Below are positions 43,520 through 52,373 of a stretch of DNA of 60,294 bases, one piece after another. Positions within the stretch are counted from its first letter, which is position 1. Every line of letters starts with the position of its first letter. A model generated the notes under the pieces. It did no database searches. It saw nothing but the letters and a program-made list of their open reading frames with translations, and was not told the origin of the DNA. Origin of the DNA: DATFLL01 sp035267785 (GTDB lineage: Bacteria; Pseudomonadota; Gammaproteobacteria; DATFLL01); NCBI GenBank assembly GCA_035267785.1, contig DATFLL010000114.1, positions 1 through 60,294 of the forward strand, read 5' to 3'. A program made the position numbers and the translations under genes.

Positions 43520-44494
43520 GTGAACCTACGAGACCTCCAATACGTCATCGCCGTGGCGGACACGCGCCATTTCGGGCGTGCGGCGGAGCGCTGCTTCGTC
43601 AGCCAGCCTACGCTGAGCGGGCAGATCAAGAAGCTGGAAGAGGAACTGGGCGTGAGTCTCTTCGAGCGTACGAGCCGGTCGGTTGAGATTACGCCCATCG
43701 GCGAGGCGATCCTGGCACACGCGCGTCAGCTCATGGAGCAGGTCGATGCCATCGAACAGTTGGCGCAGGCCCATCAGGACCCGCTCGCCGGACCGCTGCG
43801 CATCGGGACGATCCCAACGCTCAGCCCTTATCTGATGCCTCTCATCCTGATTCCCCTCAAGGAGCGCCACCCGCAGATGCGTTTGGTGTTGTCCGAGGAG
43901 CTGACCGACACGCTGCTCGAGCGCCTGCGCAACCACGAGATCGACGCCGCCTTGCTCGCCACGCCGGTCGAGGAATCGGACCTGGAGGCGATCGCGCTGT
44001 TCGATGAGCCGTTTTGGATCGCCTATCCGCGCGCCCATCCCTTCAACACGAAAGAGGAGATCACGCAGGCGGACCTCGACGAGGCCGAACTGCTGCTGTT
44101 GGCCGAGGGTCACTGCCTGGCCCAGCAGGCGATGAAGGTGTGCCACATGACCGAGCGCCGCGCCCAGGGCGAGATGGCTGACCTGCGCGCGGCCAGTCTG
44201 GAGACCCTGCTCCAGCTCGTGGGAGCCGGCTTCGGCTGCACGCTGGTGCCGGCCCTGGCGATGCGCGGTCCCTGGACGACCGACAGCGGTATCGTCGCGC
44301 GCCCTCTGTCGGTCCCCAACGCCTACCGGCGCGTGTCGCTGGTGTTTCGCCGCAGCTTTCCCCGGCGTGCCGCCCTGGACGCCTTCGTGGACATCATCGA
44401 AGAACAACTTCCTAACACGGTTCAGCCGCTCGTCGATTCGGCGCCCAAGGGCAGGGCCAAGCGTCCGGCACGCCGTCCGCGCCGAGGCCGGTAA
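43520..44494 (+). CDS. oxyR: Hydrogen peroxide-sensing LysR regulator OxyR
   Basis: A 324-residue LysR protein whose redox cysteines are in GHCLAQQAMKVC. Counting from the GTG at 43520 they fall at residues 199 and 208, exactly the E. coli numbers, which confirms this start. Peroxide oxidises them to a disulfide that switches the protein to an activator. The C-terminus ends in an unusual Arg/Pro-rich tail (GRAKRPARRPRRGR). The peroxiredoxin-glutaredoxin and glutathione reductase genes downstream are natural targets. Confidence 0.95.
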   Translation: MNLRDLQYVIAVADTRHFGRAAERCFVSQPTLSGQIKKLEEELGVSLFERTSRSVEITPIGEAILAHARQLMEQVDAIEQLAQAHQDPLAGPLRIGTIPTLSPYLMPLILIPLKERHPQMRLVLSEELTDTLLERLRNHEIDAALLATPVEESDLEAIALFDEPFWIAYPRAHPFNTKEEITQADLDEAELLLLAEGHCLAQQAMKVCHMTERRAQGEMADLRAASLETLLQLVGAGFGCTLVPALAMRGPWTTDSGIVARPLSVPNAYRRVSLVFRRSFPRRAALDAFVDIIEEQLPNTVQPLVDSAPKGRAKRPARRPRRGR

Positions 44495-44721
44495 GCCGCC
44501 GCCCATCGGCCGTCTGAAAACAACAATAATTTCAGCCCCTTGAGACACCCGCCGCGGGCGGTGCCCGCAGCCCCAATCAATCGGTTATAACAATCAATTT
44601 GATACAAATAAACGATTTCCCGGATTCATTTACGATCCCGATAATGGTCCCCGTAATCGAAATCGACATGGGTCATCAACGGGCCACCGGCCCACCCACC
44701 GAACGTTATGGAGAGATATTG

Positions 44722-45465
44722 ATGTTTGAGAATCGTGAAGGTCAAAGAGTCCCCGAAGTCGTCTTCCGCACCCGTCAGGGGTCGGATTGGGTCGATGTGA
44801 GCACGAACGACGTGTTCAAGGGCAAGACGGTTGTGGCGTTCGCCCTGCCGGGCGCGTTCACGCCGACGTGTTCGTCCACCCATGTGCCGCGCTACAACCA
44901 GCTCGCCGACGAGCTCAAGCGCCAGGGCGTCGACGAGGTCGTGTGCCTGTCGGTCAACGATGCCTTCGTCATGCACGCATGGCAGGAGGCCGAGCACGCC
45001 GACAAGATCACCTTCCTGCCCGACGGCAACGGCGACTTCGCCCGCGGCATGGGCATGCTGGTCGCCAAGGACGACCTGGGCTTCGGTGAGCGCTCCTGGC
45101 GCTATTCGATGCTGGTCAAGGACGGGGTGATCGAAAAGATGTTCATCGAGCCCGACGAGCCGGGCGACCCCTTCGAGGTCTCCGATGCCGACACCATGCT
45201 GGCCTACATCGCCCCGAAGGCGCCCAAGCCGGCGGACGTGACCGTGTTCACCCGGGAGGGCTGTCCGTACTGCGAGCGCGCCAAGCAGATGCTCAAGGAG
45301 CAGGGCATGGCCTACGACGAGCTGGTGCTCAATCGTGACTACGCCGAGGTGACGCTGCGCGCGGTCGCGGGCGAGTCCATGGTGCCCCAGGTGTTCATCA
45401 ACGGTGAGCGCATCGGCGGCTCCGAGGAGCTGGAGCGGTACTTGGCCAAGGACAAGGCGGCTTAA
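44722..45465 (+). CDS. Peroxiredoxin-glutaredoxin hybrid protein (Prx5-Grx)
   Basis: A 247-residue fusion. Residues 1-165 are a Prx5-type peroxiredoxin with peroxidatic Cys50 in GAFTPTCSSTH. Residues 170-245 are a glutaredoxin with CPYC (Cys181, Cys184) and MVPQVFINGERIGG. It reduces peroxides with electrons from glutathione. It lies between oxyR and glutathione reductase, which closes the electron supply chain. The ATG at 44722 has GGAGAG upstream; an AT-rich promoter region precedes it. Confidence 0.95.
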   Translation: MFENREGQRVPEVVFRTRQGSDWVDVSTNDVFKGKTVVAFALPGAFTPTCSSTHVPRYNQLADELKRQGVDEVVCLSVNDAFVMHAWQEAEHADKITFLPDGNGDFARGMGMLVAKDDLGFGERSWRYSMLVKDGVIEKMFIEPDEPGDPFEVSDADTMLAYIAPKAPKPADVTVFTREGCPYCERAKQMLKEQGMAYDELVLNRDYAEVTLRAVAGESMVPQVFINGERIGGSEELERYLAKDKAA

Positions 45466-45500
45466 CCGCATTCGTCTCTGACGACAACCGGAGCCGACAA

Positions 45501-45529
45501 CGGACCCGCCTCGGCGGGTCCGCTTTTTT
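45501..45529 (+). terminator. Rho-independent terminator after the Prx-Grx gene
   Basis: A GC stem CGGACCCGCC paired with GGCGGGTCCG, followed by TTTTTT. It lies between the hybrid peroxiredoxin and the glutathione reductase gene, so read-through into gor may be partial. Confidence 0.8.
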
Positions 45530-45544
45530 GAAGAGGACAAAGAC

Positions 45545-46960
45545 ATGCAAACGCAGCACTTCGACTTGATAGCCATCGGCGCCGGCAGCGGCGGCCTGGC
45601 CGTGGCCGAAAAGGCGGCCGAGCTCGGCAAGAGGGCGGCCGTCATCGAGGCGGGCCGGATCGGGGGTACCTGCGTAAACAACGGCTGCGTGCCCAAGAAG
45701 ATCATGTGGTACGCGGCACAATTGGCTCACGGCGCTGACAGCGCCACCGGCTTCGGCGTGCCCGTCACCCGGGGGACCACCGACTGGCGCACGCTCATCG
45801 AGGGCCGCCGTCGCTACATCGCCAACATCGGCGAGTACTGGGATCGCCACGTCGCCGAGCGCGGGATCGATCTGATCGAAGGCCGAGCCCGCTTCGTCGA
45901 CGCGCACACCGTGGAGGTCGATGGGCGGCGCTACGGTGCCGAGCATCTGGTGATCGCCACGGGCGGGCGCCCGATCGTGCCGCCTGTCCCCGGTGCCGAG
46001 CTGGCCATTACCTCCGATGGCTTTTTCGACCTGGACGAGCAGCCCCGGCGCGTCGCCGTCATCGGTGGCGGCTACATCGGTGTTGAACTCAGCGGAATGC
46101 TGCGTGCCCTGGGATCGGACGTTTCGCTGATCGCGCTGGAGCAGCGCGTGTTGGAGCGCTTCGATCCGATGATCGGCGAGGTCTTGGCCGAGGAGATGCG
46201 CCGTCAGGGCATCGACCTGCACGTCGGATTCCGGGCCGAGGGCCTGGTCCGCACACAGGCCGGTATCGGCGTGGACGGAACCGACAGTCAGCGCCTGGAC
46301 GGTTACGACACGGTGATCTGGGCCGTCGGTCGTGCGCCCAACACTGCCGATCTCGACCTGGAGGCGGCCGGCGTCGATACGCGTGCCAACGGCGTCGTTC
46401 CGGTGGATGCGTTTCAAAACACCAATGTCCCGGGTATCTACGCCATCGGTGACGTTACGGGGAAGGTTCCGCTGACTCCGGTTGCCATCGCCGCGGGCCG
46501 ACGTCTGGCGGAGCGTTTGTTCGCCGGCCGGCCAGGGAGACGTCTTGACTATGAAAGCGTACCGAGCGTGGTGTTCTCGCATCCGCCGATCGGTACCGTC
46601 GGCCTGACCGAGGCACAGGCACGCGAACGTTACGGTACGTCGGTGCGTGTGTACAAGGCGCACTTCACGCCCATGCGCTATGCCTTGAGTGAGCACGGGC
46701 CGGCCACGGCCATGAAGCTGGTATGTGCCGGTGAGGAGGAACGCGTCGTCGGCATTCACCTCATCGGCGATAACGCCGATGAGATGCTGCAGGGCTTCGC
46801 CGTGGCGCTCACGATGGGAGCGACCAAGGCGGATTTCGACAACACGGTGGCGATTCACCCGACCAGTGCCGAAGAGTTGGTGACGATGAAGGTCGCCGAA
46901 CCGGCGCCGGCGGAGGAGGAGACCGTGGACGCCGGGATTGCCTGGCAGCGAGCCGGCTAA
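45545..46960 (+). CDS. gor: Glutathione-disulfide reductase
   Basis: A 471-residue class I pyridine nucleotide-disulfide oxidoreductase. The FAD motif IGAGSGGLAVAEKAAELG is at the N-terminus, and the redox pair Cys43/Cys48 sits in GGTCVNNGCVPKK. The NADPH motif VAVIGGGYIGVELSG lies near residue 172, and the C-terminal catalytic IHPTSAEE is present. The CVNNGCVPKK wording is that of glutathione reductases. It regenerates glutathione for the upstream Prx-Grx. A terminator separates the two genes, so it may have its own promoter. Confidence 0.93.
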   Translation: MQTQHFDLIAIGAGSGGLAVAEKAAELGKRAAVIEAGRIGGTCVNNGCVPKKIMWYAAQLAHGADSATGFGVPVTRGTTDWRTLIEGRRRYIANIGEYWDRHVAERGIDLIEGRARFVDAHTVEVDGRRYGAEHLVIATGGRPIVPPVPGAELAITSDGFFDLDEQPRRVAVIGGGYIGVELSGMLRALGSDVSLIALEQRVLERFDPMIGEVLAEEMRRQGIDLHVGFRAEGLVRTQAGIGVDGTDSQRLDGYDTVIWAVGRAPNTADLDLEAAGVDTRANGVVPVDAFQNTNVPGIYAIGDVTGKVPLTPVAIAAGRRLAERLFAGRPGRRLDYESVPSVVFSHPPIGTVGLTEAQARERYGTSVRVYKAHFTPMRYALSEHGPATAMKLVCAGEEERVVGIHLIGDNADEMLQGFAVALTMGATKADFDNTVAIHPTSAEELVTMKVAEPAPAEEETVDAGIAWQRAG

Positions 46961-46997
46961 CGAGCGCTCCGGGGCGAGGGGCTCGCCCCGAAGCGGC

Positions 46998-47264
46998 CTA
47001 GCGCCGCCGCCCTCGGCCCTTGGCCTTGGGCTTCTCGTCGCGCACTTTCAGGTTCGAATTCAGGAAGGTCTTGCCGTTCAATCCCGCCATGGCGGCGCGG
47101 GCTTCATGGCCTTCCATGTCGACAAACGCGAACCCCTTGCACTTGCCGGTGAACACGTCACTGGGGAGCTCGAGCTTGCGCACCGTTCCGTACTCGGAGA
47201 AGGCCTCGATGAGGTCCTCTTCGGTCGCCTGCGGCGGAATGTTGCCGACGAATAGCCTTTTCAT
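46998..47264 (-). CDS. RRM-type RNA-binding protein
   Basis: An 88-residue single RNA recognition motif protein. RNP2 (RLFVGNIP) is at residues 3-10 and RNP1 (KGFAFVDM) near 42-49. A basic Lys/Arg/Gly tail (KPKAKGRGRRR) follows. Such proteins bind RNA and are often cold-responsive, which fits the cold-shock gene upstream on the same strand. An ATG two codons upstream (47270) is an alternative start. Confidence 0.9.
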   Translation of the reverse strand: MKRLFVGNIPPQATEEDLIEAFSEYGTVRKLELPSDVFTGKCKGFAFVDMEGHEARAAMAGLNGKTFLNSNLKVRDEKPKAKGRGRRR

Positions 47265-47430
47265 ATGCATACACCGAAATCGTGGAGATGAATGGTCGTC
47301 GCCCGCCATGGGCCAGGCAACTCGCTCGCGTTGGGCCGCGGCGGATCGACGCCGTGCCGGCGAGCCAAGTAGAAACGGGCCGAAGCTTCGGTCCCTCCAT
47401 CACTGGAAGGGGAAGCCCGGCCCGCGTCGT

Positions 47431-47477
47431 TGCAGGCGGCGTGAAGCACGCCCGATTGCGCGCCCCTGCCGCCTGCA
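47431..47477. other. Long inverted repeat between the csp and RRM genes
   Basis: TGCAGGCGGC at 47431-47440 pairs perfectly with GCCGCCTGCA at 47468-47477. It lies 12 bases after the csp stop (minus strand). No T-tract is present, so it may be a transcript end, attenuator or RNA element. Confidence 0.4.
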
Positions 47478-47489
47478 GTCATTCGAAAC

Positions 47490-47693
47490 TTACTGGGGAA
47501 TGACGTTGCTTGCCTGAGGACCCTTGGGGCCGTTCTCGACGTTGAAAGTCACCTGCTGGCCCTCGGCCAGGACCTTGAAGCCGCTTGCCTGGATCGCGCT
47601 GAAATGAACAAACACGTCGGCGCCGCCGTCGTCCTGGGAGATGAAACCGAAGCCCTTTGCTTCGCTGAACCACTTAACAGTGCCTGTAGCCAT
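47490..47693 (-). CDS. Cold-shock family protein (CspA-like)
   Basis: A 67-residue cold-shock domain with both RNA-binding motifs (KGFGFIS and VFVHFSAI). The N-terminal TGTVKWFSEAKG and C-terminal GPQASNVIPQ are standard. It binds single-stranded RNA or DNA and melts structures at low temperature. A long upstream region without a gene (47694-47850) is consistent with the structured leader of csp genes. An RRM protein gene lies downstream. Confidence 0.96.
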   Translation of the reverse strand: MATGTVKWFSEAKGFGFISQDDGGADVFVHFSAIQASGFKVLAEGQQVTFNVENGPKGPQASNVIPQ

Positions 47694-48000
47694 GGATAAT
47701 GTACCTTTAGAAAATCAATAAAAAATATGTGTTGCGCGTACAGGTAATGAAGAGGTGATTCGAGAAGTAACCGGAGGGAACTGCTGAAGCAGCCATTAAC
47801 CTTATCTGTAGCGAGGCCCACTATAGGCCATACGGTCGGGTTTTACTACAACTATTTGCAGATATTTCGGTGCGGGCCAGGTGCCCTGCTGCGCGGTTTA
47901 CAGGGGCGCGGCAGTCGTATTAGAGCGGGAAACGTTACCGTGGCCCGGACCGGTGAGCCGCGGACCCGGGCCTGGAACGGGGCGACGGGAGGGATCGGCG
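47694..48000. other. Upstream region of csp, probable structured leader and promoter
   Basis: No gene is present. The part next to csp is AT-rich with small inverted repeats, such as TGCTTCAGCA (47780-47789). It probably holds the csp promoter and 5' leader. The remainder (47870-48000) is GC-rich sequence after the end of the convergently placed PilZ gene. Confidence 0.45.
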
Positions 48001-50532
48001 CTATTGGCCGGGCAGTTCGGGCTCGACCGGCGTGGCTTCCAGGCCGGGGGAGCGCACGTCGAAGACCGCGAATTCGGGGCGCGTGAGGCGCAGGTCGCCC
48101 AGGCGCGCGGGAACGGTACGACCGTCGGCGCGGATAAGCTTGAGCGGGGCGCCGGTTACGAAGCCGTAGTCGGGCGGCATGACGATGCGCCATTGATTCT
48201 TGACGTCCTGGACGAGGATGACCGGCTGTTCGAACATGCGGTCCGCCTCGCCGGACTGGATGGCCGCGGCCTCGGCGTAACGCGACAGGCGAACGACCGC
48301 GACCTGCACCTCGAAGTCGCTCGGGTGCTGCAGGCGCGCCACATAACCGATCAGCGGCAGATGCGTGTTGTCCACGGGCGCGAATACGACGAGGTCGCCG
48401 ATACGTGCCGGGCGCGGCAGGTCAGGCCGCGTCGTGCCGACGAGCAGGCCGCCGGTGCTGAAATTGACCAGATTCCAGTCCGCGGGTTCGTTCGCGTGAT
48501 GCCCTTGTGCCTTCAGGGGGGATGGCCGCACGGGCGGATGGGTGCCGGTCTGGCGGATGAGCCGGTAGCATTCGTTGAATCCGAAGTGCACGTGCAGGCG
48601 CTGGTCGTCGAGCACGGCCCGGCGCGCCTGGCTGCGCTCGCGCCGCGTCAGGCTGTGCAGCAGCAGGTCCAGGCCGGCCAGGCGGTCGAGCTCGGGGACC
48701 GCGGCGATGGTGTGGCTGACGCGGTCGCGGTCGAATTGGCCGATGAAGCTCATCTTGTCGAGCTCCATCCGGTCGCGCACTGCCTGCGTGAACAGCTCGG
48801 TGTAGTCCAGCTCAATCGCCGGGGCCGATACCCGCGGGGGGCGAACGGCCTGCGCGGGACCGGCGTCGTCCCGTGTGGCCAGCAGCCGGCCCGGCGGCAG
48901 CGCCTCGCCGTCGTCTGCGATGACATGGACCCTCGCCTTCGTTGCGTCCAGGTAGGAGTCGGGCAAATGAAACAGCTGTACCGGCCACATCGTCACGTCC
49001 AGGAATCCGAACAGCTGCAGCGAGAGATACAGGTCCAGGGGTGTGGCCGTGGGCCGATGTCGGCGACCGACGCCGGCGCGGGCACTGAAACCCACCTCAC
49101 AGCCCAGGGGCAGGCTCTGCTCGGTGTCACCGTGGGCGGCCAGCAGAAAGAACACCCGGTTGCAGTCGCGCCATGCATCGGCCGGCATGCGCTGGTAGCG
49201 CAGGGCGCGGAAGCGTTGCTCGAGTCGGGCGAGCTCCAACACGCGAAATCCGCACAAAACGATGCGGGCGCGCGCCCGGTCGTAGTCGGCCGGGTCTTCG
49301 GGATAGTCCTCGTGCAAGGCCTGGGCATAACTGTTTGCAAGATATGCTGCGACGTTGACGCAGCGCGACAGCGCCTCGCGCCGGTATTCGTCCTCGGGCA
49401 GACCGCCGGCCCCGCGTACGAACTCGCCGTAGAAACGGGCGAGGGCGCCGTGCGCATGCTGCAGGATCGATTCGGCGTATCGCAGTCGGCGGCCCGGCTG
49501 GCCCAGGGGAACACTGTTTAGTGTGGTCAGGATCCAGCCGGCGGCATCGAGCAGTTGCATCGGCGTGCGCTGGAGGTCGCCGATGTGGCGGAGCTGTTCG
49601 TCGAGTCGAGGCTCGCCGCCGAGTTCCTCGGTTGCGGCCGGTCGGGCGCCTGCCGGTTTGGTAGGTACCGCGGCACGGCTGAATGTCAGAGGGACTTCCG
49701 GGGGACCTTTGGGCTTGGTCCTGCCGGAGGGCGCCTGCGCGAGCTTGCCGGAAGGTTGCGCGGCCGGCAGGGGCTCGGTGTGGCGGGCCCGCGCGGTCGC
49801 CGGCGGGGAGTCGGATTCGGGCTGGCGTTCGACGCGCTTGCGGCTGATGCGGTCCAATTGTTTGCGCAGTCGTTCGCGCTCCTCGGGAGAGATGTCCAGG
49901 CGCAGGAAGGAGTTCTCCTGGCGCAGCACGGCCTTACCGAGCTCGTCGAGAAATTCGCCGTTGAGCTTGTGATAATCCAGCGGATAGCGGCGAGTCTGGA
50001 GTGAATCGAGGTTGGAGACCGTCAGTACGATGTTCGTCATGTCGGCTGCCAGATCCAGGCGGATGCCCACCGGCACCTTGGGATCGACCTTGAAGGTGGC
50101 GCCGGTGATGTTGCGGTGCGGACCCCAGTGTTCGCGGCGGGTCATCGTAAGGCGGTTGTCACGCAGGAATTCGGTTTCCCGGCTCATCAGGGCCTCGCCC
50201 CGGACTTCGAAGCTCATCGGCCTTTCGCCCGCGCAGGTGAAGGTGAAGCTGATGGCACGTATCTCCGGTTGCCCCTCGGTAGAGGCGCGGTAGCCGGACT
50301 GGCGCAGCCCCTCCAGGGTGCCGTAGGTCTTGATCGGATAGTCGACCCGAATGTCGGGCTGGACGAAATTCAGATGTTCGGCGAGCTCGGAGAGGTAGGT
50401 GGCCGCCTGCGCCAGGCGTGGGCGCACCTCGGAGCGGTAGATCTCCTCGGCCTGGGCGTGCCGGCGCTGTTCGGCCTGCTCCTTTTCCTTTTTGGCTTGC
50501 GCCTGCTGTTTGAGCTCTTCAAGCAGACTCAT
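48001..50532 (-). CDS. Large PilZ-domain protein, possible c-di-GMP effector
   Basis: An 843-residue soluble protein. A coiled-coil start (LKQQAQAKKEKEQAEQRRHA) leads into an unrecognised N-terminal domain (about 30-240), then a Pro/Ala-rich linker (245-310) and a helical region (330-480). The C-terminal part includes a PilZ-like barrel near residue 670 (WNLVNFSTGGLLVG, followed by IGDLVVFA). The consensus RxxxR of c-di-GMP binding is not clearly in place before it, so nucleotide binding is uncertain. It lies alone between csp and the hemerythrin gene. Confidence 0.72.
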   Translation of the reverse strand: MSLLEELKQQAQAKKEKEQAEQRRHAQAEEIYRSEVRPRLAQAATYLSELAEHLNFVQPDIRVDYPIKTYGTLEGLRQSGYRASTEGQPEIRAISFTFTCAGERPMSFEVRGEALMSRETEFLRDNRLTMTRREHWGPHRNITGATFKVDPKVPVGIRLDLAADMTNIVLTVSNLDSLQTRRYPLDYHKLNGEFLDELGKAVLRQENSFLRLDISPEERERLRKQLDRISRKRVERQPESDSPPATARARHTEPLPAAQPSGKLAQAPSGRTKPKGPPEVPLTFSRAAVPTKPAGARPAATEELGGEPRLDEQLRHIGDLQRTPMQLLDAAGWILTTLNSVPLGQPGRRLRYAESILQHAHGALARFYGEFVRGAGGLPEDEYRREALSRCVNVAAYLANSYAQALHEDYPEDPADYDRARARIVLCGFRVLELARLEQRFRALRYQRMPADAWRDCNRVFFLLAAHGDTEQSLPLGCEVGFSARAGVGRRHRPTATPLDLYLSLQLFGFLDVTMWPVQLFHLPDSYLDATKARVHVIADDGEALPPGRLLATRDDAGPAQAVRPPRVSAPAIELDYTELFTQAVRDRMELDKMSFIGQFDRDRVSHTIAAVPELDRLAGLDLLLHSLTRRERSQARRAVLDDQRLHVHFGFNECYRLIRQTGTHPPVRPSPLKAQGHHANEPADWNLVNFSTGGLLVGTTRPDLPRPARIGDLVVFAPVDNTHLPLIGYVARLQHPSDFEVQVAVVRLSRYAEAAAIQSGEADRMFEQPVILVQDVKNQWRIVMPPDYGFVTGAPLKLIRADGRTVPARLGDLRLTRPEFAVFDVRSPGLEATPVEPELPGQ

Positions 50533-50711
50533 AGGGGGCTACTCTCGATGGATCGCCGCACTCCTGGGGGCGGCTTGTCTGCTCGCTGCCAAGCAATCGA
50601 TATAGTCGTTGTTGTGTGCTCGGGTCCCGTTTCAGTTCATATAGCAGACTCGTCGCGCCAGGACAATCAACGCGAACGTCGTCGATAGGGACGGTGAATG
50701 CGGGGTGCGGG

Positions 50712-51206
50712 TCAATCGAGTAGCGGGTCGCCAAAGACCTCGTCGTCTTCGTCGCCGTGCATGATGGCCATTGCGTGGTCGTCCTGGCCAAGGTCGCCCA
50801 ATAAAGGGTAGACCTGTTCTTCCTCCCAATGGGTATGGGTGTTCAAGGTGTCACGGAGCTGATTTATGACGGCGATGACGTCGGCGGCTTCGGCCCGGCG
50901 CCTGACCATGTGCAGCAGACGCAGCGACAGGGAGCGGATGCGATCGTGGTCCTGAAGCATGGCGCCGACCACGTGCACCTCCGTGCTGCCGGTGGGGATC
51001 TCCAGCCTCGGCACGAGCACCTCGTTTTCGGCGTACAAGTGCCGAGACAGCCGCAGTTCGAACTGCTCGACCATCGCCTGTGCCGCTGCCGGGTCCGCGC
51101 CCTCGGCCACGAGCCCGTGAAGCGCGTCCAGGCTCTGGCCGAACCGGGTATGGTCCTCGAGCATCAGCGCGATAAGGCGAGGCGTGTCATTGGATTTGTT
51201 GGTCAT
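50712..51206 (-). CDS. Hemerythrin domain protein
   Basis: A 164-residue four-helix protein with the iron ligands of hemerythrin-like domains: LEDHTRFGQSLDAL, LSRHLYAENEVLVP, LQDHDRIRSLSL and HTHWEEEQVYPLL. It may bind oxygen or nitric oxide or act in iron-sulfur protection. The C-terminus is very acidic (HGDEDDEVFGDPLLD). An FNR-family palindrome lies 84 bases upstream, which suits an oxygen- or NO-linked role. Confidence 0.87.
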   Translation of the reverse strand: MTNKSNDTPRLIALMLEDHTRFGQSLDALHGLVAEGADPAAAQAMVEQFELRLSRHLYAENEVLVPRLEIPTGSTEVHVVGAMLQDHDRIRSLSLRLLHMVRRRAEAADVIAVINQLRDTLNTHTHWEEEQVYPLLGDLGQDDHAMAIMHGDEDDEVFGDPLLD

Positions 51207-51289
51207 TCGCTAGCCACCCGGGTCGGTTGGTCGACCCCTCAGACGAATGGGGTTTCGATCCTTTATGGACGAGCCGGTGCGAAATTGTA

Positions 51290-51303
51290 TTGACCTAAGT
51301 CAA
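51290..51303 (-). promoter_or_regulatory. FNR/DNR-family palindrome upstream of the hemerythrin gene
   Basis: TTGACCTAAGTCAA is a perfect dyad of the FNR/DNR type. If centred at -41.5 on the minus strand, the start is near 51255, and a -10-like CATAAA is found at 51262-51267. The spacing supports a class II promoter for the hemerythrin gene. Confidence 0.55.
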
Positions 51304-51347
51304 GGGTGGATGGAGCCGAGTCGGGATGCCCGGCCCGCTGTCAGGCG

Positions 51348-51572
51348 TCAATCGTCGCCGAAGACCCCGTCGCTGGCCTGGGAGGGTTGAGACAACAGGT
51401 CCTCGGCCTCCAGCTCGTTGGCGGCGAAGATCATGCGAATCTGCTCTCCGGGCCCCAACGACAGCTGCGCCCGCAACTCGGTGGTGCGGGCTTTGGCGTC
51501 TCGGAAGCTGTCCTCGACGCCCAGTTGTTCGAGCAGGTTGAGCCGCCCGATCTGGTAGATGTAATAGGGCAT
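51348..51572 (-). CDS. Conserved small protein of unknown function
   Basis: A 74-residue protein beginning MPYYIYQIGRLNLLEQLG and containing RTTELRAQLSLGPGEQIRMIFAANELEAEDLLSQP. I recognise the pattern as a small protein found in many beta- and gammaproteobacteria next to unrelated genes, without assigned function. No signal peptide or membrane helix. Confidence 0.75.
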   Translation of the reverse strand: MPYYIYQIGRLNLLEQLGVEDSFRDAKARTTELRAQLSLGPGEQIRMIFAANELEAEDLLSQPSQASDGVFGDD

Positions 51573-52373
51573 CGCGGCACATTATACAGGGGTCGGCGGG
51601 GACCGGGGGGTCCGCTGTGGATAGCCGTGACGGATAGCGGGGCGCGATACCTTTAATAGAGATGGGCGAAGAGTGCGTCCAGCTGTATATAGCGGCGTCT
51701 CGCTCGCAGGCGGGGCGAGATGCGCCCCTCGGGGACGCGCCACGGGGCGGGGGCCCCGGCAGCGGCCCACCCGAACCGGGGCGGCCGGGGATAGCCGTGC
51801 ACGCATGCGACACCCGGAGGCGCACGGCGCGCGGAATCGGATCGGGCGTTCAGCTTCGCGCGCCGCGGCGGTAGCCAGGTTTTACACCCGTATTCCATGC
51901 GGGTATCATCCGCAGGCGATGGCGATTTGCCGCCGGTTGGAGCTTGATCAGGACCGGGGTTCCTGTCATTGTGTGGCGCGGCCAAGCGGGCGGTATCGAG
52001 GCGATATCGCGTCAATGCATCGCCGGGGTCGGGTGTGGCTCGCCCCCCGCCTATGGTCCGTGCCAAGTCTCGCGACGCGCGAGTTTGCGCGGATGTCGTC
52101 AGGTGTGGCGGCAGGCCAAAAAAAAGCTTCACCACAAATTGATGATTATTAACGTAAATAAATAAAATTTATTGACTCAGTGGGGAAGCTCTATTGGCGT
52201 GGAAAAGATTAATAAGGTATTTAGTGTGGTCGATTTGTGACAGCGATCAATCTCCACTATTCGTAGTCCGTCACGCTAAAACAGGTTCGCAGAATCAATA
52301 ACAAGAGTAACAAAGGTTAATTGAGAAAAGTTCTTGTTCGCATCGAATGTGAGTCCCGAAGGAGCTGATATAA
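51573..52373. other. Long upstream region of aprM
   Basis: No convincing gene is present. The left part (51660-52060) is GC-rich, with a hairpin TGCGG-N7-CCGCA at 51898-51914. The right part (52120-52340) is markedly AT-rich and contains AATAAAATTTATT at 52161-52173 and a TTGACT hexamer, so the apr promoter is probably here. AAGGAG precedes the aprM start. Confidence 0.5.

Noticed and set aside
44599..44612. FNR-like TTGATACAAATAAA before the Prx-Grx gene
   Set aside because: One half-site is imperfect and the position would put a start at an AT-rich region with no clear -10; OxyR control is more plausible.
51653..52152. Overlapping 160-codon frames on both strands upstream of aprM
   Set aside because: Arg/Gly/Pro-rich low-complexity translations without ribosome sites or homology.
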